Part shown: positions 10,763 through 20,258 of the stretch, in pieces
Layout: every line of letters starts with the position of its first letter
How positions within the stretch are numbered: the stretch's first letter is position 1
Source of the DNA: Skeletonema tropicum
Lineage: Eukaryota > Bacillariophyta > Thalassiosirophyceae > Thalassiosirales > Thalassiosiraceae
Direction of reading: 5' to 3'
NCBI GenBank assembly: GCA_037178625.1
Contig: CM074132.1
Location: 3,038,001-3,102,000 of the forward strand
Length of the DNA stretch: 64,000 bases
Notes under the pieces: model-generated
The model's input: the letters and a program-made list of their open reading frames with translations, nothing else
What the model was told of the DNA's origin: nothing
Database searches by the model: none
Made by a program: the position numbers and the translations under genes

Positions 10763-11537
10763 GATAATATTGGCGCTTCGTTCAAAGGCAGTTGAAGAGA
10801 CTATGCCGTCAGTACAAGTGATAGTTGTGGGGCTTTAGGTTATTTCTGTGCTAAGTACGGGAAAAGAGCAGGCAACAAGGCAGCGGGATGAATGCAATGG
10901 TGGCTGTGGTTTGGGTTTTGGGTGGTGGTGGTGGATGGGTGGTGGCGGAGCCAGGAGCTGTCATTGTCACATCCCCATAATCTAACGCGCTCGGTACTCG
11001 GTACTTCATGTATATATAAAGAGTGGATTTTGCGTGGTGGTGCGGGATGTGATCCACCTAACGCGCTCGGTACTCGGTACCCCTTCACCTTCAAATCATC
11101 GGACGGCCGGCCGGCCGATCGCGACATACAATGACGCCGCGCCGGCAGCACCATTCCTTACACAATAACCAAAGTCGCACAACGAATTACAACACAACAT
11201 CAATGTTTCATTAAACATACTCCTAATATAGGTGCGCACCAATGTTTTGCCGTTGATTTCGTGGAATCATCGTATTGAGTGAATTCCAAACACACATCAT
11301 CGAACATGTAGCTCATTTTTTGTATTTTCGCATCGTATTCATATATTTAATATGTGATAATGCCGCTCATACGTCCATCTGACATAATATCCCACTGCAA
11401 AGTCACGAATAAGTTGATATCATTTCCACAGTGTCTCTGAATTTTGTGCGTGTGTGTAATCGTCACTGAGAAACTCCTATCAAGGCTGCTCCCACTGCAG
11501 CAGTCTACAGCGTCAAAAGAAATACATCGACGAAATA
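10763..11537. promoter_or_regulatory. Divergent intergenic region with a 23-bp direct repeat
   Basis: 775 bp between the JmjC gene and the BTB-TLDc gene. CTAACGCGCTCGGTACTCGG followed by TAC occurs at 10982-11004 and again at 11058-11080, 76 bp apart. A GGCCGGCCGGCC run follows near 11103. A minus-strand copy of the dispersed CAGAAATAACCT repeat lies at 10824-10860. No coding sequence is supported. Confidence 0.5.
10824..10860 (-). repeat. Copy 1 of dispersed CAGAAATAACCTAAAGCCCC repeat
   Basis: Read on the minus strand it is CCGTACTTAG then CACAGAAATAACCTAAAG then CCCCACAAC. The same core recurs at 25665-25731, 28242-28274, 32319-32400 and 62615-62654. Confidence 0.7.
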
Positions 11538-12680
11538 ATGGACGATCTTGAACAGGCGAACAAACGACTTAAGGTCACCCTTGATGAATTTGACCGCGAA
11601 CGCGCGATACAAATCAATAAACTTGAAGAGAAAGAGAAGCAGCTCCGTGATCGTCTCAGAAAGCTTGACGAAGAGAAGCACAAAACTGCTTCTGCCAATG
11701 GAAATGTTGGTGCGTCCGATGATGACATAATAGAAATTAATGCAGGAGGGAAAGTTATAGCAGTGAAGCGTGCAACATTGACGCAGCTGAAGGGATCAAG
11801 ATTTGAGGCGATGTTTAGTGGACGTTGGGAAAAGAAGCTAGCTTTTGACAGTAGTGGGCGTCTGTTCTTGGATGTGAACAGTGACTGCTTTCAGGCTATC
11901 GTGGACTACATGAATGAGTTGGCTATCTCGTCCGAAGACGAACCGCCCGAGCCGCCAACGGTGGACTATGAGCTTCAGCATATTCTTGAGCATCAAATGA
12001 AGCTTTTTGGAATCTATTTCGATCCGCAAATCGACAGCAACATTGTAACTCAAATTTCCGATGCGACGATATTCAAGAATTTGCTAGAGGAGGATGGATC
12101 TGGTGGGGAACTGAGACTCCTCTATCGCTCATCAAGGGATGGTATTTCAGCCTCAGCATTTCATTCGAAATGTGATAACAAAGGGCCGACGGTTGCGATC
12201 ATTGAGATGATGGGAGGTGATGTGATTGGAGGATACTCAAACACTTCATGGAGCAATAACAATAGTGTTGCCCCTGCAGACAAAGCCTTTCTCTTCGTGC
12301 TGTCGGGGTTTGGAATTTCATCTCCTTGCAAGATGAAGCTTCAAAGCGCAAAAGATAAAAAGGCAATCTGCAATTATAATGCATATGGCCCTTCATTTGG
12401 TGCTGGACCCGACCTTTATGTGAATGGTTCAACAGTGAAGCTCAACAGTGGACAAACCTACGATCGTGGTCCGTTCAGGCAGCGCACTTGCAAGTACGAT
12501 ATCAAAGAGATAGAAGTCTTCAAAGTAACTAATGATCCAACTCCTCTTCCAAATCCAATAAAGAAGCGGTCACTTCCTGAAAATTCTGTGGAGAGAGCCG
12601 CAGCTGTTGATATGTTCTCAAAGAAAGTCAACGATGCCATCAATGAGAAGTGGACCAAGCTTCAAGAGCTTGAGGCGTAG
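11538..12680 (+). CDS. BTB (KTetra-type)-TLDc protein, first half of an interrupted gene
   Basis: 380 residues as read. A coiled coil at 1-55 (EEKEKQLRDRLRKLDEEKHK) is followed by a T1/BTB domain at about 62-155 (IIEINAGGKVIAVKRATLTQ, SRFEAMFSGRWE, FQAIVDYMNELA). A TLDc domain follows at about 165-335 (LLYRSSRDGISASAFHSKCD, AIIEMMGGDVIGGYSNTSW, IKEIEVFKV), and the start of a second coiled coil ends at the TAG at 12678-12680. The same frame then stays open for 209 more codons with further domains (next entry). The reading is therefore either a truncated protein or a gene disabled by a single base change. BTB-TLDc proteins form a large family in diatoms. BTB domains often act as cullin-3 adaptors and TLDc is linked to oxidative-stress protection and V-ATPase regulation; the role here is unknown. 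Confidence 0.75.
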   Translation: MDDLEQANKRLKVTLDEFDRERAIQINKLEEKEKQLRDRLRKLDEEKHKTASANGNVGASDDDIIEINAGGKVIAVKRATLTQLKGSRFEAMFSGRWEKKLAFDSSGRLFLDVNSDCFQAIVDYMNELAISSEDEPPEPPTVDYELQHILEHQMKLFGIYFDPQIDSNIVTQISDATIFKNLLEEDGSGGELRLLYRSSRDGISASAFHSKCDNKGPTVAIIEMMGGDVIGGYSNTSWSNNNSVAPADKAFLFVLSGFGISSPCKMKLQSAKDKKAICNYNAYGPSFGAGPDLYVNGSTVKLNSGQTYDRGPFRQRTCKYDIKEIEVFKVTNDPTPLPNPIKKRSLPENSVERAAAVDMFSKKVNDAINEKWTKLQELEA

Positions 12681-13310
12681 GTTCTCTATCTCGAGCAAAG
12701 CTTCAAGGACGAAGAGCATTTCATCGAGTCATTCGGAAGCGGAGACACCAACAATATTATCATGCTCAATGTCAGCGGGACAATGATGGCCACATCACGT
12801 GCTACGTTGCTACTCTTTGAAAAATCCGTGCTTGCACAGCAGTTTGATGACTCAAAGTGGACAGAACAAGGATCGTCAAGCAACCGTGTTAAGGATTGGA
12901 CTCCAGATGATGTCATGAATTGGGTGAAGAGTGTGAGGGATGTTCCCGACGATATTGCTGCTCTTTTCTCGGAGAATGAAATCAAGGGATCAGAGCTCCT
13001 TGCATTGAATGAAAGGGGATTAGAGATGATAGGAGTAAAGCGTGCAGGAACCATCTGTCTGTTATTGAAAGAGATTAAGCTGCTCGAAGAGGCAAGTGAG
13101 GATACTGCCACTCTGATCGAGTATAGTCCTTACTGTTTTGGCAAGATATTGGATTATCTCCGTTTGAAGCGCCTTCATGGTCTCGGTCTGATTGATGAAC
13201 CCGCCCTGCCTACAGTGCGTGAGACGCAGAAGAAGAGGTTCGAGAAAGTAGTGAAGTATTATTTCCCTGGAACATGCTTTCATCTTGGGGTGAAGTGGAG
13301 TATGGAGTAA
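12681..13310 (+). pseudogene. In-frame continuation after TAG: split BTB domain with a nested SAM domain
   Basis: The frame of the preceding gene continues without shift from 12681 to the stop at 13308-13310. It starts in the same helical register (VLYLEQSFKDEEHFIESF) with no Met until 12762. It begins a second BTB/T1 fold (IIMLNVSGTMMATSRATLLL, SVLAQQFDDSKW). A SAM domain then interrupts it (WTPDDVMNWVKSVRDVPDDI ... GTICLLLKEIKLLEE). The BTB fold then resumes (SPYCFGKILDYLRLKRLHGL ... KRFEKVVKYYFPG). I infer that 11538-13310 was one ~590-codon gene. The TAG could be a recent nonsense change, a read-through codon, or an assembly error; a start at 12762 would cut the coiled coil but keep the domain. 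No GT-AG intron obviously removes the stop. Confidence 0.6.
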
Positions 13311-13469
13311 CAATTTGATTGGGGCGAAAGGTGTATCGAGTTGGAATTATTGCAGACTTGCTTTCTATGAAGTAGTCAATCGTAGTTATCAGTTACAAGT
13401 GTGTTTAATAATGCTCAAAACATGTCACTAAGTAAGTTCAATTGGAAGAGATTTGATACATCTTGCGTC

Positions 13470-14603
13470 TCAACAGCACGGCCCACTTCGCAATTTCCTC
13501 ACAATTTCAAGGTATTTAGGACTGTCTGGCGAGATGTGCCCCTCCCTCAGCATAAAATCTATGATGACAGGATAACAGTTTGGTTTGATTGGGTCGTCAT
13601 ATTCTGGATGCATAGATTCAGCAATTTCTTCTAATGACCATGTAAAGAAGCTTTCAACCTCTCCATCATTGGCTGAGGGGACAAAGTCTTTTGGCAACAT
13701 CAAATCAAAACAAAATAATACTACACGATTCATGACTCCCTCTCCCTCCTCCTTAAGTTTTCCTCCATAGCATTCATATGAAATTACCCCAGCGGGTTTG
13801 ATACCACGCTTAGCCAATTCTTCCGGAATCCCTGCCTCTTCCTCACATTCTTTAATGACATTATCCATCAACGACAATCCCGCTGGTTGACCACCAGCAA
13901 CAATATGATCCAAGAAGGATGGAAATTTTGATTTTGTCTTGGAACGTCTTGCCATCCACATTTTTACTTCTTGGTTATCATCTTCTGGTATGACCAGCCC
14001 ATTTATGTGCACACCATACTCCATTACTCCCAATAATGACGCAGCTGCCCTCTCAATCAAAAAGACTGGTGACGTCACTAGATCAAAATTGTTGGCAACC
14101 GGATACAATTCGTCTCGCCAGCCAGTTATGTAGCCGCGATCACGTAATTCTTCCATGACAGATGCAACTGCCTTTGTTCTCGATTCAGGAGTGTCACCGG
14201 CAGCTTTACCAAGTGTGAGAGTGGAATCAGAATCATCTTTTTGAAAGATAGAAGGGGATGTGTTGCATAATCTATCGGCAACTTTCGGTGTAACTTTACC
14301 CAACTTTTGTCCGTCTACTACAAAATCTACCAAATTGATGTAATTCGGTATGTGATTGCACTCGTTGATTCTAAACAGCATGTGATCCATTAAAGATGGA
14401 TCATACCAAAGGTTGTTGTTATCGAGAGAAGAATACACTCGTACATTTCCTACTCTTTGAGGATTATGTGATGGAACTGCTCGTGCTGCCATCTGACGGA
14501 TGAAACGAAGTCGGTGGGGAGGAGCGAATGAGGTTGCCGATTTCAACAGCAGCATCATTCCCATAGCTATTAATGATGAAGAATTAGAAGAGTACAGCGG
14601 CAT
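13470..14603 (-). CDS. Nudix hydrolase (DUF4743/thiamin-diphosphate-like type), probably plastid-directed
   Basis: 377 residues from the ATG at 14603; the frame is open further upstream but without another ATG. A hydrophobic stretch (SSLIAMGMMLLLKSATSFAPP) ends in an ATSFAP motif like the ASAFAP cleavage motif of diatom plastid presequences. The first half corresponds to the DUF4743 region found before the Nudix fold in yeast YJR142W and plant Nudix 20/24 relatives (HINGLVIPEDDNQEVKMWMA). The Nudix box follows: AGGQPAGLSLMDNVIKEC then EEEAGIPEEL, with the metal-binding KECEEEAG core intact. Family members dephosphorylate damaged thiamin diphosphate or related compounds. It is convergent with the interrupted BTB gene. 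The substrate is inferred from family only. Confidence 0.82.
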   Translation of the reverse strand: MPLYSSNSSSLIAMGMMLLLKSATSFAPPHRLRFIRQMAARAVPSHNPQRVGNVRVYSSLDNNNLWYDPSLMDHMLFRINECNHIPNYINLVDFVVDGQKLGKVTPKVADRLCNTSPSIFQKDDSDSTLTLGKAAGDTPESRTKAVASVMEELRDRGYITGWRDELYPVANNFDLVTSPVFLIERAAASLLGVMEYGVHINGLVIPEDDNQEVKMWMARRSKTKSKFPSFLDHIVAGGQPAGLSLMDNVIKECEEEAGIPEELAKRGIKPAGVISYECYGGKLKEEGEGVMNRVVLFCFDLMLPKDFVPSANDGEVESFFTWSLEEIAESMHPEYDDPIKPNCYPVIIDFMLREGHISPDSPKYLEIVRKLRSGPCC

Positions 14604-16490
14604 GATGTCATCAACATAGCGCTGGTCTGCGCCAAATAGAATGCCGCTGCTACGCACAAGCAAGCTAGAGTCAATGTTCAATTTTCAAGGTCCATCGTGG
14701 AAGGAGCGAGGAGTGAGGAGTTGGAGGCGGTCGGTATATCCCTACGGTTTTTTGTGCGTATTTTTATCGCGGTAGGAAATGGCGGGAGGGACAGAACCCG
14801 CACATAGAAAGAGTAAGTAAGTACGTAATACTAGCTAACTTACTCGTAGAATAGATACCATCAGAAGATCTTGACCATGGTAGACCATGTTGTCCACTGC
14901 AATAGGAGCCTACGCACTACGCATAATGCTTCTATATCCAGAACTAATGATCTTCAACGTCAGCAGGTATCATGGGCTTGCTATTACTATAATTTCAAAT
15001 GATACTTTGCCCTCTATGGCGTTGATATTACCTCTACTTTAGTGTTGAAACATGATGGAATGAAGATACATCTTTGCATTATATGCAATTAGGTGCTCTG
15101 GGCAATGAAGTGTATACATTTCACAGTGCCTTATTGTACTTCATACTACTGTGGATGATTCGATTGACGATCATGACATTTTATAACCAAATGGGCGTTG
15201 TTTCAGCGTAGTGAATAATTTTCACATTTATCCCCACAAGTAGATATCATTCAGAATTCACTCCCTGTCCATGATGAATGGCTACTTCCCACACAGCACT
15301 TCCCAATCCCCCACAGTTCGCACTATTTTCGCCACAATCCAATATTTAAACATGAAATAACACTAATCTTCTCCGTGTTTGCAGAAATAATACGCGCTTT
15401 TTTGAGTTGCCCTTCTGAAGACGACGTGTTGACTCATCATAACAGCGATAGTTGTGTCCATTCCACAAGCCCAGAGCATCCATAATACTTTATTGTTCAA
15501 TTTGGCTGCCCTCACTATCGTGTGCTGGCCATCTAAATCATTTCATTTGTCGATGATCGACGATTATTATTTTGGCCGGAAAATAATACCAAGCGGCGAT
15601 TATCGAATTCAGCATGAATAAAAGCCCAAACCGAAGGAATACTGGCACCGAAACATCCCCATTGGTATAAAGTATCATCGCGTGATGAAGGGGAGACGAG
15701 ACGGACGTGTATGGTTGACGTAACCATCACCACAACTGCTTGGCGACGGCTGAAAAAGATGATGGCCGGTGCCGTGTAATGAGGCTACACCACAACCCCA
15801 CACACGCTACCACGGCCCAAACCAATGTTCAACATTGATCATATTGGTCCAGTTGATGATTCTGATGCAGGGGTTAGACGGTTGGTGGCGTCTATGGCAT
15901 CCATTAGCGGCACATTGCTAAGTGGGGTTATAACCCGCACCGCACATAGATTCTAAATGCGGGTTAGAACCCGCACATAGGGGTAGGTAGGGATATCCCA
16001 ACCATTTTGAAAACGGTACCTCGGTACCGTTTTTGAGTTGGGCCCAGTACCCGTAAGGCTTGAAAACGGTATATACCTCGATACCGTTTTTGAAATCTCG
16101 TTTGTTAGCGGGCAAAGCTAGGCAGCTCCTAATGGCGTTTTTTCAAAAAACTTGTAGCCCTTGTATGCAATAATAATACCTATAGGCCACATGATGGATC
16201 ATGCTTTATCCAAACAAATATCACGAGGCCTACTGCCTTTTTTGAAAACGGTACCGAGGTACCGTTTTCACCCTCACGTAGAAACATACCAGAGTTCTAC
16301 ACAAAACGGTACCGAGGTACCGTTTTCAAAAAATGGTTGGGATATAGGAAGGAGGTGGGTGTTTAGGTGAGGAGGTGAGAAGGGGAGTTGGATGCGAACG
16401 CTAAAATGCGAACTCACACGTTTTAAGAATGGACGAATGCAATGGGAGAGCAACGAGGACATTCATTATTGTTGTTATCGTTATTAAAAG
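14604..16490. other. 1.9 kb gene-free region between divergent genes
   Basis: No supported gene. It must contain the promoters of the Nudix gene (minus) and the DUF4336 gene (plus). AT-rich unique sequence fills 14.9-15.8 kb. A palindrome cluster occupies 15925-16346. The string GAACCCGCACATAG occurs both at about 14796 and 15967. Small frames in the cluster (for example 15918-16115 minus) only read the palindromes. Confidence 0.6.
15925..16346. repeat. Cluster of GGTACC palindromes inside a large inverted repeat
   Basis: Four copies of a 24-28 bp palindrome, AAAACGGTACC plus a two-base centre plus its complement, lie at 16010-16033, 16063-16090 (a diverged version with a longer centre), 16245-16268 and 16303-16326. 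The outer copies are flanked by inverted ATCCCAACCATTTT (about 15995-16008) and AAAATGGTTGGGAT (about 16330-16344), making a ~350 bp fold-back unit. Two further palindromes precede it: GGGTTATAACCC (15925-15936) and GCGGGTTAGAACCCGC (15959-15974). Confidence 0.8.
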
Positions 16491-17189
16491 ATGAAAGAAT
16501 TCGCGCCCAACGTATGGATTGCCGACGGACCCGTGGTAGATTTCTACGGTTTCCCCTACCCAACCAGAATGGTGATCATTCGCCTCAACACTGGGTGCTC
16601 TTGGATATGGTCACCAGTACAAATGAATGATGCTCTAGCCGATGAGATAGAATCCAAGGCAGGCACAATCAAGTACATCATATCTCCGAACAAAATCCAC
16701 CATTTATTCTTGAAGCAGTGGTCAGAGAAGTATCCAGAAGCAAAAGTTTATGCGCCTCCTGGATTGGAGGAGAGAAAGGTAGCAGATGGTATTCGCTTTG
16801 ATGCAACATTTGGTCCGGACGAAACTGATCCTCCATTTCATGATGAGATTGACAGTGTGATTGTTGAGGGTTCTTATTTTATGGAGGAAGTAGAATTCTT
16901 CCACAAAGCATCAAAGACTGCCATAATATGTGATATAATTCAACGTCATCCCGATGAAGAAATGACTGGATTCAAGGGGATGCTCATGCGCCTCGATGGT
17001 CTGGTTGGAGACAATGGGAGTTGTCCCCGAGAGTGGCGATTTTCGTTTTGGCCATTTGGCAAAGAAAAAGCGAGGAGAGCTAGAGACACCATGTTGAGCT
17101 GGAAAGCGGATAAATTGATTGTTGCTCATGGAAATTGTGTTGAAGAAGGAGCTGCTGCTGTGATTGAACGAGCATTGTCTTGGATTTGA
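16491..17189 (+). CDS. DUF4336 protein (metallo-beta-lactamase-like fold)
   Basis: 232 residues, single exon. The order of features fits DUF4336. An N-terminal FAPNVWIADGPVVDFYGFPY is followed by TRMVIIRL, SPVQMNDALADEI and the metal-site-like region IKYIISPNKIHHLFLKQWSE, which aligns with the HxHxDH area of metallo-beta-lactamases in reduced form. Then come KVYAPPGL and a C-terminal DKLIVAHGNCVEEG. Some family members sit next to glutathione-S-transferase-like or plastid proteins, but no function is established. No signal peptide is evident. The next gene is convergent, 175 bp away. Confidence 0.8.
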   Translation: MKEFAPNVWIADGPVVDFYGFPYPTRMVIIRLNTGCSWIWSPVQMNDALADEIESKAGTIKYIISPNKIHHLFLKQWSEKYPEAKVYAPPGLEERKVADGIRFDATFGPDETDPPFHDEIDSVIVEGSYFMEEVEFFHKASKTAIICDIIQRHPDEEMTGFKGMLMRLDGLVGDNGSCPREWRFSFWPFGKEKARRARDTMLSWKADKLIVAHGNCVEEGAAAVIERALSWI

Positions 17190-17364
17190 CGAACTAATCA
17201 CAGCGCCGAGCAAGACTGTCATAATAGCGATCATGGATACTCTTCTCATTGTCAATCTACAACTGTCGCGGCTGCTTCAACTACATGTATAATAAACACA
17301 GATATGCACATGCGTCCATTCCTGCGCTGCTATGACAACTCAACAACTTGCAGTTTGACACTGA

Positions 17365-18831
17365 CTACTTCAGCCAATCACGCGAGTTGGCCCCATCATT
17401 TGGCTTGTAGTATATTGTACCCACTTGTCTCTGACGAACGTTATTTGGGATAACAGTATCCCGTGCACGTGGTCGGGGACGTTTTGTTGATGCCTGTCTC
17501 TTTCTGGCTTCAAGACGTGCTGCACGAATGCGCTGCAGTCTTTCAGCAACATCAGGGGGTATTGTCGATCCTGCTCTGGTAGGTGAGACTTCATTAACTG
17601 GGTCTTCCCTTGTGTTTGGTTCTTGATTGCTGGTACTTTCTTCTGGCTCATTGATGACGGTAGCACGATCTTCGTCATCTTGTTGACGCTTCGCACGGAT
17701 ACTGCTCAGCCTCTCGGCAACGTTGCGAGGAATGACCTTTTTGCTTTTGCTTTGACCACCCATAGCAGCACTAGCTGCAGCCACCATATCCAAGTTATCA
17801 GACTTAACGCTTGGCTTCTTCAGGTCGCTTATCTTTTCCAACGTACCGTTCAAGATGTTCTTCTTCATACTTCCCCATTGTTGAGTCGCCTTTGCCTTAC
17901 TTTGGACGTTATTCCTCAAAGCAGCCCACCCAGACTTTACATTCTCCGAGTCAGCGGGATTTGCGTCATCTTGAGCTTCGTCGTCCTCCTTTTGGTTTTC
18001 GTACCAGTCTCGCAACCCAGCATTTGGATCTCCAGTGTGACTCAAGACGGCAACAGCACCGCCTGTTTGGTAAGTGCGAAGCAAGATTTGGACATGACGT
18101 GGATTGAACTCATTTCGATTCTTTCCAGTATGGTCGAAAGTATCCTTCGAAGAACGTTCAATTTCTTCCCAAAATTGAATGCCAAATACTTTCTTTTGCA
18201 GCTTGCGCTGTATTTGGAACATGGGGAATAGCAACGTCTGATGAGTAGCCGTGAAGGATATGAACGCATTCAAATTGAGTGCACCCCCACGCTCAGCAGC
18301 ATATTCAGTTGCATCTCTCAAGCATAGCTTGCCGCCGTTGGCGCCGAATAAGTCCTTTACCATATTCTCAATCTCAGGAATGGATAACTCTCCATCGCAA
18401 TCCAAATCGTACATGTCGAATGTAAAGTTGGAAAGGCTATCAATCTTGAAGGTACAAACATTCCAAACTGATACCATGAACTCCAAGAAGTCAATATCAC
18501 CGCCGCCAGTCGTATCAAAATATGTGAAGCATCTTTCTGTCCATTTCGACCAATCAAGATCGAAGAAATCCAAGAAGTGCTCTATTTGAATCGCACCACT
18601 GGAATGATTTATTTTGCAGAATAGTTTCCAGAACTTTTCGATGGTACGTCGCTTCCATCCTAATGCGGCAAACGTCATCTCCCAATTTCGATTCGTTGGT
18701 CGGTAGGGAGGAATGAAGTACTTCTCATGGTAATGTTTCTGGGCCTTTTGACTCAAAATAGAAGCATGCTCTCGAAGCGATTTGCCTCTGTTAGCACCGA
18801 TTGGGTCTCGAAGACGTTCTACTTCTGGCAT
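17365..18831 (-). CDS. EF-hand protein with C-terminal VAERLxxIRA repeats
   Basis: 488 residues, single exon. Two canonical EF-hand loops are visible: DTTGGGDIDFLE and DLDCDGELSIPE, separated by helices as in a paired EF domain. Other lines suggest a degenerate preceding pair (SSGAIQIEHFLDFFDLDW). The C-terminal third is Asp/Glu/Lys-rich and carries two copies of a short basic helix, NVAERLSSIRAKRQ and DVAERLQRIRAARLEARKR, plus a weaker third (IPNNVRQRQ). A calcium sensor with a protein- or membrane-binding tail is a reasonable inference; no enzyme domain is present. It diverges from NME7 with 272 bp between starts. NME7 is an axonemal-type protein, which might hint at a shared context, but that is speculation. 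Confidence 0.75.
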   Translation of the reverse strand: MPEVERLRDPIGANRGKSLREHASILSQKAQKHYHEKYFIPPYRPTNRNWEMTFAALGWKRRTIEKFWKLFCKINHSSGAIQIEHFLDFFDLDWSKWTERCFTYFDTTGGGDIDFLEFMVSVWNVCTFKIDSLSNFTFDMYDLDCDGELSIPEIENMVKDLFGANGGKLCLRDATEYAAERGGALNLNAFISFTATHQTLLFPMFQIQRKLQKKVFGIQFWEEIERSSKDTFDHTGKNRNEFNPRHVQILLRTYQTGGAVAVLSHTGDPNAGLRDWYENQKEDDEAQDDANPADSENVKSGWAALRNNVQSKAKATQQWGSMKKNILNGTLEKISDLKKPSVKSDNLDMVAAASAAMGGQSKSKKVIPRNVAERLSSIRAKRQQDDEDRATVINEPEESTSNQEPNTREDPVNEVSPTRAGSTIPPDVAERLQRIRAARLEARKRQASTKRPRPRARDTVIPNNVRQRQVGTIYYKPNDGANSRDWLK

Positions 18832-19103
18832 TCTTCTATTGTTATGATCAGTGAAAGTAAGTTGTTAGTGGCATCCTCGCTTCGGCTTCGGCTTCGGTTT
18901 AAGTTTAAACCACAACGCGCGCGAACATTCAAATTCGAAAGCATAAATTCTTGAGTGTATTTTCATATTCATATCATGTGTCATTTTGAATAATGCTTAC
19001 TCAAACCCCTACTTTGTTCGTTCCCTTGTTGACATAGTTATACCCTTGCTTTGATCGATCGGCAACCTCCTCTTTTGATACATTCGACAGTATTATCGAA
19101 GTC

Positions 19104-20204
19104 ATGGAATGCAATGAAACTGACATCATATTCAGCTTTATCGCCGAGTGGCTTGACCCGCACTCACAACTGCTCAAGGAATACCTATTGACGTATCACG
19201 TAAATACATCAGAAGTGGAAATGAACGACCTCAATACACGTAGAAAGTTCCTGAAAAGGACCAAATTACCGCCTACGTTGAACCAATCAGATCTTGTGAA
19301 AGGCTCAACAATTGTCTTATTATCACGTCAGCTAAAGCTTGTTGACTATGCAGACACGGCAACACGTCAACTTCTTCAGGAGAAAGAAGAGAAAATGACA
19401 ATACTTGTGACTCCAACTCTCACTGACTCTATCGGTGACATTGTCATGAGAGTTGAAAGACTGGATTGTGTCCTAGTAGACATGAAATCAATTCACTTTT
19501 CTTCAAGCATTGAAGATATCAATGAAGCAGCACAACTCTTGCCAGGGATGGAGCTCAAAGATCTGTGCTCAAGCTCTAGTCCTTTCGTGGCCTTGTCCTT
19601 CCGTGGATCAGATTCAATCACATCTGTGAGGGCATCGGTAGAGTCTTCTCCATTTTGCAATGGTGTGGCATGTCCCTGTGCTGGTCAAGAGAAAGAATTT
19701 GCGGAGTTCTTTCTCAATAAACTTCGCCAAACGACAGCAACATTGAAAGAGTGTACAGCCTGTGTCATCAGGCCTCATATTATCAAGGATCGCATGATCG
19801 GGCAAGTCCTCAATGATATCGTAGACAGAGGTTTTCTAATCTCTGCTATTCAAATGTTTCGCTTAGACAAAGAGACGGCAGCTGAATTTCTTTCAGTCTA
19901 CAAGGGTGTCTTCCCACAATACGTCGAACTTGTTGACGAAATGTCCTCAGGAATGAGCATTGCTTTGGAGTTGAAACGGGATTCAAACTTTACCGGAGAT
20001 ATTGTTGCAGATTTTAGAGCACATGCAGGACCTTGGGACTATGCAGTTGCTTGCGAATTGCACCCACAGACTATTCGAGCAAAATTTGGCAAGAATAATG
20101 TATGTAATGCCATCCACTGCACGGACTTATCCGAGGATGGCGTGATTGAATGCGAGTACTTCTTCAAAGTCCTAGCCAGCAGACAAGTCCCCAATGATAG
20201 ATGA
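19104..20204 (+). CDS. NME7: NME7 (DM10 domain plus two NDP-kinase domains)
   Basis: 366 residues, close to human NME7 (376). An N-terminal DM10 domain at about 8-92 has FSFIAEWLDPHSQLLKEYLL, VEMNDLNTRRKFLKRTKLPP and VLLSRQLKLVDYAD, matching NME7 almost motif by motif. The first NDK domain (about 98-205) is strongly degenerate, with LVTPTLTDSIGDIV in place of an IKPD motif and no NxxH. The second NDK domain (about 217-356) is well kept: ACVIRPHIIKDRMIGQVL, AIQMFRLDKETAAEF, YKGVFPQY, and the catalytic His338 in NAIHCTDLSEDG. NME7 is a gamma-tubulin ring complex and axonemal microtubule-inner protein, so its presence suggests a species able to build flagella (centric diatoms have flagellated sperm). 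Single exon. Confidence 0.88.
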   Translation: MECNETDIIFSFIAEWLDPHSQLLKEYLLTYHVNTSEVEMNDLNTRRKFLKRTKLPPTLNQSDLVKGSTIVLLSRQLKLVDYADTATRQLLQEKEEKMTILVTPTLTDSIGDIVMRVERLDCVLVDMKSIHFSSSIEDINEAAQLLPGMELKDLCSSSSPFVALSFRGSDSITSVRASVESSPFCNGVACPCAGQEKEFAEFFLNKLRQTTATLKECTACVIRPHIIKDRMIGQVLNDIVDRGFLISAIQMFRLDKETAAEFLSVYKGVFPQYVELVDEMSSGMSIALELKRDSNFTGDIVADFRAHAGPWDYAVACELHPQTIRAKFGKNNVCNAIHCTDLSEDGVIECEYFFKVLASRQVPNDR

Positions 20205-20258
20205 GCACACTTCGAACTTGTCGGTAAAGTAATAATTTAAGTTTAAGGATTCCTCACT

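Noticed and set aside
15918..16462. Small frames reading NGTEVPFSK on both strands
   Set aside because: They are translations of the GGTACC palindromes, not proteins.
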